From Lucifuga dentata (Eukaryota > Chordata > Actinopteri > Ophidiiformes > Bythitidae), in the NCBI GenBank assembly GCA_014773175.1, contig VXCM01000478.1, forward strand, positions 12,501 to 76,500: a DNA stretch of 64,000 nucleotides. The letters are read 5' to 3'. Below the pieces are notes generated by a model. It saw only the letters and a list, made by a program, of their open reading frames with translations. It had not been told where the DNA came from and did no database searches. A program made the translations under genes and the position numbers. Of the stretch, positions 32,723-49,573 are shown piece by piece. Within the stretch, counting starts at the first letter, position 1. The number at the start of each line of letters is the position of its first letter.

Positions 32723-32900
32723 CCGTTCGGTGCCAGCCAACGGCTCCTCTTCCGCCCCGCCACGTCGGCAGGCCGGTCTGTGACTTTACCGAAGAGTGCA
32801 TATTTACAAGATAATTCACGGAAATCATAATCGAGCTGCTAGAGGGCGTTGTTTCTAACTTGTCACCCCACGGTCCCAACTACACTAATAGCAACTTCCT
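32723..32900 (-). promoter_or_regulatory. Noncoding first exon and promoter of fam114a1
   Basis: On minus, a CpG-richer stretch (gccgacgtggcggggcggaa) leads into a consensus donor GAACGG|GTGAGC with the exon end at 32723. This fits an untranslated first exon spliced to the acceptor at 31260. An ETS-type core (CAGGAAG on minus, 32895-32901) lies just upstream. No TATA box is evident and the transcription start is not determined. Confidence 0.5.
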
Positions 32901-33335
32901 GTTCAACTAAACGCTTTTGTATTTTGTCTTCGTAGTGGACCAAACTGTTCCTCTTCATCCCTGGGCTTTATATGAATTAAAAGCCACCATCAAAGCTTCA
33001 AAAAAAGTTGTAGTTTCCCCAAATTATGGTATATTAAGAGCTGTGCTAATGCTAAAGCTAGGACGCTCACAACGTTGATGCAGAGCGGAATCGGAATTCA
33101 GGCGAAAACGGAAGCTGATAGGGATGAATGTTCTTCATTCACCTGGATTTGTTACATTCACGTGGATACAAAAATAGTTATACAGGTTTGTTTCTTTTAT
33201 TTTCGAGTCCAAAAAAGAGGCGACAGTCCTAGCTGTGTGAAGTGATAGAAAAACAGAACCTTTAAAATGCTAACGAATATGGCCATGTGGCTTATTATTT
33301 TATAAAAAGGCATATTTCACAAAGTTAGTTCCAGT

Positions 33336-33407
33336 GGCTCGTTGGTCTAGGGGTATGATTCTCGCTTAGGGTGCGAGAGGTCCCGGGTTCAAATCCCGGA
33401 CGAGCCC
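33336..33407 (+). tRNA. tRNA-Pro (anticodon AGG)
   Basis: This is a complete 72-base cloverleaf. The acceptor stem GGCTCGT pairs with ACGAGCC, followed by discriminator C. The D arm TGGTCTAGGGGTATGA carries the A box. The anticodon stem-loop TCTCGCTTAGGGTGCGAGA shows AGG in the loop. The T arm GTCCCGGGTTCAAATCCCGG contains the B box GGTTCAAATCC. It matches the vertebrate proline tRNA as I know it, base for base or nearly so. A T run for Pol III termination starts 4 bases downstream. It sits between the fam114a1 promoter and the klf3 3' end. An intact cloverleaf with a terminator argues for a working gene, not a tRNA-derived SINE. Confidence 0.97.
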
Positions 33408-33410
33408 AAC

Positions 33411-33415
33411 TTTTT
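33411..33415 (+). terminator. Pol III terminator of tRNA-Pro
   Basis: TTTTT begins four bases after the mature tRNA 3' end, the usual RNA polymerase III stop signal. Confidence 0.85.
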
Positions 33416-33547
33416 ATTCTTCCAAATTAACTATTTTATTTGCGCACATAGATCGATTAGTACTTATGATTCTGCAAAATTTATTATTATTTTTAAATAT
33501 CGAGGATTTAAAGTATGATAGTGACTTGACGCTGTGTTGGGTCAATG

Positions 33548-33587
<40 letters not shown>

Positions 33588-35162
33588 GAACACACTCAAT
33601 TCTGTAAATATTACCAATAAGTTTATTAAGTGGTAAGAATATTCTGTTTTAAAATAAATGCAAAACTGCAAATAGACCTGTACAGTATACGTTCACAGTT
33701 TAACACGTTCCCTTTGAATTGCCAACACAGATTATGAAAGATACGTTTTCTTTATAGCCACAACTTTATAGAAATGTGTAATATTATGAGAGTATCAAAA
33801 TCATGCTTAATAAAAACCTTTAATTGCCCTTTCAGTCTAATAATCAATTATAAAATATATTACAACTTAAATTTGCAGAGATACAAAAACGTACAAGTAA
33901 AACTGCATAGAACATCCAGGAGCAAATGCAGATCAGTTGAGCCATTGAGGTGCTACATTCGGTCTGCGTGGCTGTGTGTTTGTGTGTGTGTGCTTGTACA
34001 TGTGTGGGGGAAAAAAAAACAAAAAAGAAATAGGTAACCCACTCTCCTGGCATTAGATGATTAGAAAAATATATAACTGGATTAAACTGATGGTAGTACT
34101 AAATATTTTGGTTTTGGGAATGTTTTATATGTGTGTATATATATAAAGTGCACTTTGGAGATGTACAAAGGTGCTATTTACAAAATTATTTTGTTCACCA
34201 GAAGCTGTTAATAAAAGAGTTGTGCTCTAAAATGGTGCTACCTGCTTCTAACTGATTGAGCAATGTTGGCATGAAACATAAAATTGGAAGAATATTTGCA
34301 ATCTTAAGAACTTTCACTGGATTCACATGGTGATATTGATGAATTAAGGGTCATTTTCTTCCACAACAGATGTCTGGAATAAAACCTCCTGCTTGTGAAA
34401 ACTAAATATTAAGAGCAACTTTCCCTGGTTTGCACTTTATATTTTTCCCATATGAAAGTGTCATACAAAAGAAAACACTACCACTGTCACATCTCAAAAA
34501 TAGATCATATACATTTTTTATAATAAGACGCAAGACATTTCATTGCTTCTACCCTTAAACCAACAGATGTATTTCCTCTCTATAGAATAATGCCCCTATG
34601 CAGAAACTTAGCTTTCACATTTCTTAATGAAAAGATAAGAACACTTCACTCTGACAATGGTTGAGACCCAAAGTCCCCTTACCCAAATACCAAAAGAACA
34701 CTGAGACCGAGACTCAGCTGCATATTTACTGCTAGATGTGTATGCTAATGTGTGCATGTGTGGGTGCACAAGAGCGAGCAAGAATTAGCTACCTGTCTTT
34801 AAAGTCACTTCATGGTATAAGCTGATGGAGGCAGGTGAGGTGTGTGTGGTGTTCATGAAGGAGAAGTCAGCGTTAGCGTTATGTCACAGGTAGCGCTGGT
34901 GAAGGAAAGCTGAAGTTTTTATGACAAAACACAGTAAGTGTGATAAGACAAATATACATTCTGAAGAGGTTCTCAGGTAGGAAAACACAGAAGTTTCACA
35001 TTATACTGGCGTAGTTAGCAGTTAAGAGTTAAGTGTGTGCGTGCATATGTGTGTATTTGAACTTAACAATCTTTATAAATGTGACAGCTTGATGTCACGT
35101 TTGGCTGCATGTAAAGAAATGAGAGCTTATACTGAAAGAAAAGCTTGAGCATGCTGCGTGTG

Positions 35163-35204
<42 letters not shown>

Positions 35205-35698
35205 TGTGTGTGCAGTAGGTGTTGCTGCAGTTTGGTTCTCTGGCCTAAAGAAGGCAGCAGTCTCAGTCCAGCTGAGATGCTACAGCCACTCTTGTAAATG
35301 TGTCAGGACCTACTGCAACTGATCACAGGTCAGGTACAACACCTACATTTTTTTTTTTATTGTAATATCAATGTGAGTTGATGACAGTTTGCCTTACAAA
35401 AGGGAGGCAGAGATTAAAAAAAAACAAAAAAACATCTGAATGGTTGAGGATGAAGGGGATGGTGCAATGGTTAGAAGATTAACAGGCTGACACCAGCTCA
35501 AATTCAGGCGACTGAAGTGGAAGAGTCTTAACTTGCACCCTGAGGAACATTCCCCCTCCCTATCAGAGTCTAATTGTTAAGGCCAGCTCTTCAAAACCCC
35601 TAAAGGCAAAGTGGTACAGTCCCACATTGTAACCAGCACCAGTTTCTTTCAAGTCGTGCTGCATTCAGAGGTGCCCACAGCTCTGCATGCTGCATGTT
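33416..35698 (-). other. klf3 3' UTR / 3' flank, no TLR gene
   Basis: No coding structure is seen. There are minus-strand AATAAA motifs at 35356-35361 (about 340 bases past the klf3 stop) and at 33622-33627 (about 2.1 kb past it). KLF3 transcripts generally have long 3' UTRs, so the distal one is plausible. Microsatellites occur at 33551-33585 (CA) and 35165-35219 (GT). In mammals the TLR10/1/6 cluster occupies this interval. No leucine-rich-repeat or TIR-domain reading frame occurs here on either strand. Confidence 0.5.
35165..35219. repeat. (GT)n microsatellite in klf3 3' region
   Basis: About 33 bases of pure GT, one break (tatg), then further GT to about 35212. Confidence 0.85.
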
Positions 35699-40814
<5,116 letters not shown>

Positions 40815-41156
40815 GGCTGCATAGGCCAGGCTCCTACAATAAAACACACACACACACCAAACAATCAGTACACACACTAACTCCGTCACCTTCAGCTAAT
40901 TAAATGCTAATATCAGCATCAGTGTTTAGCATGAGATGCCATTTCAGCTGTGTTTGCTGTGTAGTGTGGTTTGATATTGAATCCATTACAAATTAAGAGC
41001 AACGCTGATGAATTACATTTGCAGAACTATGTACACACACACACCCACACCTGAGGAGAAGCGATGAAAAGTAAATCACCTAAAGTAAAGGGAAACGCGA
41101 GGAGGGTCTGGAGTTAAATATAGGCGACTGGAAAGTGTTTGATGTACACGTGTGTG

Positions 41157-41200
<44 letters not shown>

Positions 41201-41600
41201 CAAGCAAACATCCACACTTCCAGTAAATGGCAGCAGACAACAGTCACACACATTTTTCTGTCAGATTTTATGCGTTTTCTCCTCCTCCTGACTCTTGATG
41301 TTGCCAGTAAAAACTCTTTTTCCTTGCTGCTGCCAATCTTCATGTTTGCAAACATATCTTGTCAGTCTGGCAATTTGTCAGACCACATAAAACCGTCTAA
41401 CAGCAAGTCCGAAAAAAATACCTGTCTGCTTTGCTACAGATGGATTTGATTGATTTTGAGTTGTGTCATGCACACAAAATGTGTGTTTAGATGGATTTAC
41501 AACGTGTCAATTTATGAGCTCGTACAACTAATTCCAGGTATGTTGTGGCTACAAACCCATCTGTCCTGTGGCAATGGCTAAACACGGACATACACACACA

Positions 41601-41601
<1 letters not shown>

Positions 41602-41653
<52 letters not shown>
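41602..41653. repeat. (CA)n microsatellite, klf3 intron 1
   Basis: About 52 bases of uninterrupted CA, one of the longest CA runs in the window. Confidence 0.9.
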
Positions 41654-41654
<1 letters not shown>

Positions 41655-43349
41655 ACCTCCTGAGGCCTGTCAGTTGCTGAGCGTCTGGAGGAAAAGCGTG
41701 TGAGGTTTCAAAGGTGGTTCCAGTTACGTTGCCTTTGAATGGCCAGGTGCAGCTGTGATGACTCTGTGTTTGTGCCGATAAAGTGTGTATATTTGTGCGA
41801 TTCATTGTGTGCGTGTGTGTATTCACTGAAGCATTAAGACAACATGAACAGTCAAAGAATGTACCCTAAGGGGGGGTTTGTGTATGTATGTGTGTGTAGC
41901 TGTCCCTGTGTGTGACCTGATTAAAGTCCAGAGCCTGGAGACAAGTTAGCCTTTAATTATTAACAAATGGGCAAGACCAAAGGCTGTCACGCCCTAGCAC
42001 TCACACACACGCACACATATACACACACTAGTCCAACAGGAAAGCACAATGCATGCTTGCTAGGTCAGGAAGGGTGTGAACATGACGACTGAGGCCTCAC
42101 CCTGCACCCAGCTCCAAAGAAACAAAGAGATTGCAGTCAGGTGGGGACTTTTTGTGTGTGTGTGTGTGTGTGTGTACATATGTCTTTGAGGGTGTGTTGT
42201 CTAATCTGGGTTTGTATTGTTGTATTCTAGTTCAACCTGAGGTCAACTAGTTGTTCTATTGTGGTTGTGATACACACGCATACACACACACACACACACA
42301 CACAGGTGAAAATAAGAACAGGTATGGAGCACAGATAGATCACGAAGTAGAAAAAATAGACGAGAGGCCGCTTCTTTTCAACTTGTATGTTACAGGGGTT
42401 GGGATGGTACATGAAACTCAGATCCAAAATAAGAAAGTCTGAGTTTGAAAAAAGTGGCAGCCATATTGGAAGTCCCCACGCCTGGTGTCTCTTCATGTCC
42501 TGCATTCAAAGGGTGGGACACAGGCAACACACACATCTCTGCTTCACGACTCATCGCATGTGCAGAAAAACACGCTTCCACACTACCGTTTGTTTAACAG
42601 ATTAATTGATTTACTGAGACATGAGTGACTCAGCAACTCTTTCCAACACAAGAAATGCTAATTAGCCTGTGCCTGCAGGGAGGGGTTCGACCGGAGAGAG
42701 AGAGATTTACAGCCACTATGTCTGTCTAATCATTTGAGTCATGTATGTGCACATATATATATGACCACGTGCCGAAGAAAATGTCACGCACAGGGAGAGT
42801 CTTACACCTACTAGCTTTTTGAAATGTCAATATGTCATCTACAAGAAGCCCCTCCAGTGCTCAGTGTCCACCTGTTCCTAGAAATAGCACCAAAACTCAG
42901 GAACATGCTATTCCTCTCTGTTTACCTTCCCAGTCTGCCTCACATGAAGGTGACATTGATTTATGCATGCCTGGGACAAAAAGACAAGTGAGTCCAGTGG
43001 GCTAAATTGGCTGGTCAGTGGGTAGGAGTTGGTTAGATTAAACAGAAAGCACTTTGGGTCACATGATAGTTGGGTTCCAGGTGGTTGGAAGTTTACCACA
43101 AAGGGAAATAAAGACTTTAAAGCAGCATCTGACAGCAGGATGGCACAGGGGTTTTCCTTGCTAAAAGATAAATTCTCTTTTCGGAATTATCACAAAAGAA
43201 CAGAACATAATTAATGCCTGAGAGTTTTGGTAAGCAGGAAAGAGAAAAAGGTGTAGCTGTTCAGTTTCTTTCTCTGTTCTGTTCTCATATTGAATTTTGG
43301 AAAGGCGCAACTAGTCCACATCTGCAAACCATTATTCAGGATCAGAAGA

Positions 43350-43960
43350 TTGATACAGTAGACACAAGTATTTAGGCACAATTATTGATAACAAATTGAA
43401 CTTTAATGCCAACACTGAGTCAATCTGTAAAAAGAGCCACCGGAGATTAAATTTTTTTAATGGAGACTATGTTTTTAATGCTGATAGGAAAATGATGGCA
43501 ATGTTTTAGAAGTCTTTCATCGAATCTGTGCTCTCATTTTCTTTAATCTCTTGGTTTGGAACTTTAAAGATGCAGAATAGGCATAGGTTGCAGAACATTG
43601 TGAAACAGTCAAGTAAGATACTTGGTGAACAATGCAATCTCAGAACCATTTTTGAGCAACAGGCAAGGCCAGTTGCACGCTAGCAAGACCCATCCTTTAA
43701 AAGAAGAATTTCACTTTGGGACGAAGGCTAAAACTTCCCAAAATAACAACCAACAGATTTAAAAACTCATTTTTACCATCCGCCATCATATTTTTAAACT
43801 TGTAAAATGAATGAATTTTAAACTACCATATGCTGTTTTAGGAAATATGTTATCTTTTGTCTAATTTGAATGTGTCACTGACACTTGCTTCATCAATTTC
43901 CCTATTCGGGGTAATAAAGTAAAGTGAAGTGAAGTGAAGTCTGCAAACCTCCGCAAACTT
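43350..43960 (+). pseudogene. Dead non-LTR retrotransposon (LINE) ORF2 3' fragment
   Basis: Read in one frame from about 43365, the translation includes YLGTIIDNKLNFNANTESIC, then after a stop SFIESVLSFSLISWFGTLK, then NIVKQSSKILGEQCNLRTIF. This is the C-terminal region of a fish non-LTR reverse transcriptase polyprotein, broken by in-frame stops. It ends in ggggtaataaagtaaagtga and a short gaagt tandem tail, typical of L2/CR1-like 3' ends. The family assignment is from memory. Confidence 0.75.
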
Positions 43961-44533
43961 TCAGGCTGTGGGAAATAACGGAGCTGTCTGACTTGTTTCT
44001 GAATCAGTGTCAAGTTCAGGTTCTCTGCTGGGGGACAAGCACCTCTTCCTGAAAGATCAAATCACACAGCTGATGCACATCTGCTTCACTGAGCTTTTAT
44101 ATCCCTCAGGTGAAAAAAAAAAAATCAAGGGACACACACACACACACACACACACACGCTGTGAAGTCAAGGAACCAGTGTGTACTGCACCTATTTGGTA
44201 AATAAGTAGCCTACCTGGGTTGTAAATTGTTGAGGAATATTTGCTCTCTGTGCGCTCTGCATGTGGGTGTGTGTTTGTGCATGTCAAGTGTGGTCTGCAA
44301 ATATTGTCCTTCTAGGTCAGTGGAGCTACTGTGTACTCAACCCCAACCCACTCGGCAAACACTTCCTACACCTCTCCACCCCGTGGACTCGCCCCTTCAT
44401 CTTCCTCCAAATGACCATCTTCTTCTCCACCTCAATATCTGCTTTTCTTTCACTAATTTTTCACTCGTTCTGCATACTTCTCCTCAGCGGTCACTCTTTC
44501 TCTCACTAATGTATTTATCTGATATATACACAA

Positions 44534-44568
<35 letters not shown>

Positions 44569-45329
44569 CTGAAGAGTAATAAAATGAATGATATAAAACA
44601 ACATGACTGAAGGGAAAAATATTGTGGCTTGGAGTCCCTGGCTACTGACTCAACCACACACATGCACATACACACATACACACACACACATGCACACACA
44701 AAGTTTCTGCTAGCTCAACAGAATACACATGCTAAATCACTAAAAAGGCTAAATTATTACAGACATGCACACATGTGAAAACATACACAGACACACATAG
44801 GCTGCACGCACACACACACACAAAGACACAAACACACACACTAATGGCAACAGGCTGGAGATGATGAGATCACCAGAGAGACCAGAAACCTCCAGACAAC
44901 AGTTTTGTCCAAGAACATGCCGCAATAGACACACACAAGCACACACATACGTAACACACACACTAGACCCTTACACCACAGCCTTCAGTTCTCTCCTTCT
45001 GACTCTTATCCCTGCTTTTCTTTACCTCCTGTTTTCCAGCCTTGTTAGTCTCACCTTACTTTAGTCCTGATTCTTTGGTTCAGCTGTTTCAGAACAACAA
45101 TAGATGAAACATGTTTGCTGGATCAAGCATCATCTGACTCATACAACCCCGACAGCTTATCTGTTGCAATATGGAACTTCATGAACACACTCAAAGCTGA
45201 CTCATACCTCGGTACCTATTTACACCTTAACAGGAATATTCTGACTATTCTTTATTAAGAATCCTCATGACTCATTAGATGGCAAGCTAGTCGTCCAGGT
45301 TTTAACTTTTCCTATCTCTCAATCCAGCA

Positions 45330-45660
45330 ACTTGACCCCCCAAACTCTTATTCCTAAGCTTCCCCCCTGCAGATTCATGGTCCTCCTGTCATCCTTTAAC
45401 CTACCCAACTTCCAGCCCCATTCTTCCTGCCCCCTTCTGTACCTCCCTGTTCCCTATTTATAACCCCTTACCTCACTTCTTATTCCCTATTAACCTAATT
45501 ACACTTCCTATGCTCTAACTTCGACTATGGTTTGAACTCCTCCACACTCCTCTCTCTCCCCCTGCTAAAGCCCCTATCCTCTTACTTCAGCTTCCTACTC
45601 CCTATCCGAGCCTCCTAACCTACTCCTCCCATCCTTTTACACCCCAAAATACACACATAT
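45330..45660. repeat. C/T-rich strand-asymmetric tract, klf3 intron 1
   Basis: About 330 bases with very little G on plus, built of degenerate cct/ctcc/aacct units (for example cctacccaacttccagcccc). It has no coding signal. It is degenerate, not a clean tandem repeat. Confidence 0.5.
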
Positions 45661-45948
45661 ACACACACAGACACGTAGCCCCTCTCAGCTCCTCTGCAGC
45701 AGACTGTAGGGCTGCAGGCCTGGAGACCTCAGGGGAAGTCAGAGGGGGCCATCAGCAGGGGAGAGGAAACAGGATCCATCACACACACACACACAGAGAA
45801 GGATTGACAAAAGTTGACATAAGGCTCAAACACTGACAGAGACACACATATTGTACACACACACCTCAAGCCATAGTTGTCTAACAGAGCAAAGATTTGA
45901 GACTTTCCAGACAACTGAGGACAGAGGGAAAGAGAAAACAAAAGGCTG

Positions 45949-45949
<1 letters not shown>

Positions 45950-45983
<34 letters not shown>
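45950..45983. repeat. (GA)n microsatellite, klf3 intron 1
   Basis: About 33 bases of GA, followed by an AG-rich stretch to about 46110. Confidence 0.9.
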
Positions 45984-45985
<2 letters not shown>

Positions 45986-48025
45986 CGGAAGCCCTCGCAG
46001 TTTAGTCTGACTGTTATTATTTCCACACTTCATGATGGGTCGGGGGTGTAGAGAACAGGAGGAGGAGGAGGAAGAAGCAGAGGAGGAGGAAAAGAGAGAG
46101 AGAGAGGCCAAATGGGGGGTGCTGCTGCAGGGGGCCTGTGGTTTCCTGTCTGAGCACCCCACCACCACCACCTCCCTACCTAAAGAATGAGAGGAGAGAG
46201 GGGGAATGGAAGGAGAGAAAGGGCAAAAGAAAACAGCGATTCCGACCAAACTGTGTAAAAATGGAAGTGGAAAGAACAAGGCCGAGACAGAAACAGGGAG
46301 GAAAATGAAGCGGGTTTCAACCAAAAATGACAAAACCTCAATGAACCTCAAACATGGGGAGGGGGTAAGAATGAGCTGCAGTGGCTCAATCCAGTGGTTT
46401 TAAAAGCAGTAACAGACATACTGCCAAAGTGTGTGTGTGAGTGAGTGTGTGTGTCTGCATTTGTGCTGGCACAAGTGTGAAGTTGTGTAACGAGTTACAG
46501 CTTTTTAAGTTTATGGCTGTCTAGGACCACGCTGTCCTTAGTTCCTTAACTTCTAATGGAGAATCACCAACTATTCTGCATCCAAGAGTTTAATGTTTAG
46601 CCATAATGTTCCCTAGGACATGCCCTTTGAGCAGCGTGTGTGTGTGTGTGTGTGTGTGCACATTTGCGCATTTTGTTCCACCAGATAACATCAGAGTGTT
46701 GATTCAGGAAAAGAGGCGTAGGGGTGGGTGGGGTATGGGGCGTGTGTAAGTGTGTAAGTGTGTGTGCATGTGTGTTTGCACAAATGACAGAAAAATAAAG
46801 AAATAAGCTGATGACATATCTTCTTTTTCCTCTTCTACAGAGAAAAAGTAGAAAGTGAGGAAAAAGAGAGAGGAGAGGCTGCCGTCCTACCACCCTTTCA
46901 CCCCCCATGTCCACATCCCTCTCTCCTCCCCTCTCTCTCTCTCTCTCTCTCGCTCTATCTCTCTTTCTCTCTCACTTCAGGCTCTAAACAGGATAAGGGC
47001 TTCATATGCCAAGTGGAATGTGTGACGCAAGCCTCAGCCTTGAAACAAAGCACAGGAAACAGGGAGAGAGAGAAAAGAAGAGAGAGAGAGAGAGAGAGAG
47101 AGATGTAAAGGATGTAATGAAGCAGGAGAAGCAGAAGAAGTCAAGTGTGACTGAATTGCCTACTCGTTCTGTTTGTCTGACACACACACACACACACACA
47201 CCTGTCATGACACCCCTCTTTGCTCTTTGTGTAACAGTGCACTCAGCCCTGACACCATGAGTGTGCGCTCACACAACCGATTAATACTGTAGCAGCATTA
47301 GATTGCCTGTCAAAACTGATCATCATAATATTATTATCTATAACAATATCTAATCTATAGCAATATCAGTACCGATAATCTAACTATCAAATACTATGTG
47401 ATCACAGATTGTTAGTAAACCAATTTCAGACGGAGAGCTGTAACTGAATGGCAGCTGAATTCTATTTTATTCTAACTCAGTTGAACGTCATGCAGTATAA
47501 TTTAAAAAGTTCTATATGTTGCATTTACGGTAAATCAGTAAAAGTGTTATCAGCCAGTGTTCATATCAAAACTCATCAGATTACATTTAAAAGGATGCTC
47601 GTTTTATCAGTTTCTCACTTGGTGAATTATTAACTCAGCTTAATTTTCCATTCAGTGACAAATAACGTTTATTTCCACATTCTGCCACACACAAAATCAA
47701 GGCACCGATTTGAAAGAATAAATTAACAACTTAAATAATTACTTAAACCAGACAGTAAAACAACCACCGTAATCTCATTAAACTATATACACCCACAGTT
47801 TTAGATTAATGAACTTTTTGTGGTTAATACAGACTGCAAGGCGTACCACGGCTAATCTTTATGAGACCACGCAGCACTTACGGGTTTTAACCACAGAGCA
47901 TCCGAGAGGAAATAATAACAGTATGCTGGGGTCACCCTGAACGCATCACGAAACCCCACAAAACACACCGAAGTCCCGCAGGATTGTTATAGAAAGATCC
48001 CGGTGGTTTTCAGAGCCGGACTTAC

Positions 48026-48260
48026 TTTTCGGATGGTCTCGGTGTACAGTCTGTATTCCTGGTGGACACGCGAGTTTCACAGCTGCCTTGCTGAACGGCT
48101 CGTCAGTAAAGAATCAATTAGGAAATTCCGTCCGGCTGAAAAAGTGACGCAGGCGGTGATCAGCCCCCGGTTTGTGTCAGTGACATCAGGCCCGAAAAAA
48201 CAAGACGGCTCTGTGATCGATGGCTAAACTTCCCCAAGTTGCGAAACCGTGTGTGTGAGA
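48026..48260 (-). other. Putative noncoding first exon of klf3
   Basis: On minus, a consensus donor CGAAAA|GTAAGT places the exon end at 48026. The upstream sequence is CpG-richer than its surroundings. A noncoding first exon is expected because the ATG exon starts with an acceptor. The 5' boundary is a guess. Confidence 0.45.
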
Positions 48261-48420
48261 GAGAGTGCGTGTGTCTGTTTGTCTCTCTCTCTCCTCTTGT
48301 CGTTTAGAAACTGCTGTCACATGATCCGCTGTCTGTTCTCCTTGGGGTCGGGCCGTTGGGCGGTACCGGGGCGGGGTCGGACGGTTCGTGTGTGCGTGCG
48401 TGCTTATGTGTATGTGTGTG
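48261..48420 (-). promoter_or_regulatory. GC-rich promoter of klf3
   Basis: CpG- and G-rich sequence includes a GC box GGGGCGGGG at 48368-48376 (an Sp/KLF-type site) and an E-box-like GTCACATGAT at 48316-48325. It is followed on the right by GT and GA repeats. It sits directly upstream of the putative first exon. Confidence 0.5.
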
Positions 48421-48501
48421 TGTTGAGAAGGAAAAGGAAGGTCTGGGCGTTACAAGGAACAGGCTCTTCCTACTAGGAACTGCATTATTTTACAAGGGGG
48501 G

Positions 48502-48531
48502 TGAGAGAGAGAGAGAGANGAGAGAGAGGGA

Positions 48532-48561
<30 letters not shown>
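48502..48561. repeat. (GA)n microsatellite upstream of klf3, with N
   Basis: GA-rich tract of about 60 bases interrupted by an N at 48519. The length in the real genome is uncertain. Confidence 0.85.
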
Positions 48562-48565
<4 letters not shown>

Positions 48566-49573
48566 ATTCAGAATATTCAGCATGAAGCCCTACAGGTGTG
48601 ACTCTAATGCATTAATATGGATTCCATTGCAGCTGTAGGTAAAGATAAAAATGCTAAAAACGTACAAAATCAAACATTACTTACCAAATATTATTTGATA
48701 CTATATTAAGGATAAATCCTGCGAAGTTTCATTTTAAATTTTACATCTGATATAGGTAACTGGCGTTTTGTTTTGTTTTGCTTTGTTTTTAGCAAAGTTT
48801 AGAAGTAATATTGACATGAATGCTTAGATCTCGATCAGGTTTTCTATTTATCTCTACTGCAACAGGTACAGAGATCAATATGTGGCCAAAACTTAAACAA
48901 ACCTGCTGCATTTATTAAATCCTCTCACCATATCACAATAGCACATACATACACACATACATGCATACAAAAACTGGGCTGTTTTTAAAAATAGAGGAGT
49001 GAATAGGGGATATGGGTAAAATTTAAGACACACACACTGGCTGGCACTTGGCCTGTGCATCGAGGCGAGGCAGTGTGTGTGCTGCTTGTTGTTGAAACAA
49101 GGCAGCGAGGATGATGACAGCTCTGTCGTTTCATGCATGGATTCTATATTAGTATAGGTGCAGCCTTTCAAGTCTGCACACACATCTGCTTGGGCTCAGC
49201 CAGCTCTGTCTGCATGAGAACTGGAGCATGAGAAGTGGTGATATCATACAGCACAGCGTGATGAAAGACTGGCGTTTAGGCGGGATAACTCATTGTAACT
49301 CTTTCTGTGTCAGAAAATGAATCTTCCAGGTAAACAGATGAGTGTGTCTGTATGAATTTACATGAAGTCATTGACGAGGAGCATCTGTTTATTTTAAAGA
49401 TATGGCAAAGTACCAAACTACAACTGGCAAACACAGCAGTTATGAGTTGAAACCATATATGTACAGTATATACGACCCAAAAAGAACTTCATATGACCCA
49501 ATTTTGTAGCAGTATTTGCAGTGCTGATATATTGACTTAGCTTTAAAAGAACCACACCGATGATGTTGCATGT

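Larger units (their letters stand above)
40835..48025 (-). other. klf3 intron 1 (about 7.2 kb), noncoding
   Basis: This lies between the putative noncoding exon at 48.0 kb and the first coding exon. It contains many microsatellites (GA 41161-41198, CA 41602-41653, CA 42284-42305, CT 44529-44562, GA 45950-45983, GT 46637-46660, GA 47079-47103), a LINE relic at 43.35-43.96 kb, a C/T-rich stretch at 45.33-45.66 kb, and two AT-rich motif clusters (about 41.93-41.99 and 42.60-42.69 kb) that could be enhancers. No other gene is recognised. Confidence 0.55.

Noticed and set aside
43350..43960. Functional reverse-transcriptase gene or endogenous retrovirus
   Set aside because: The frame is interrupted by several stops, only the C-terminal part is present, and no long terminal repeats are seen. 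It is a LINE relic.
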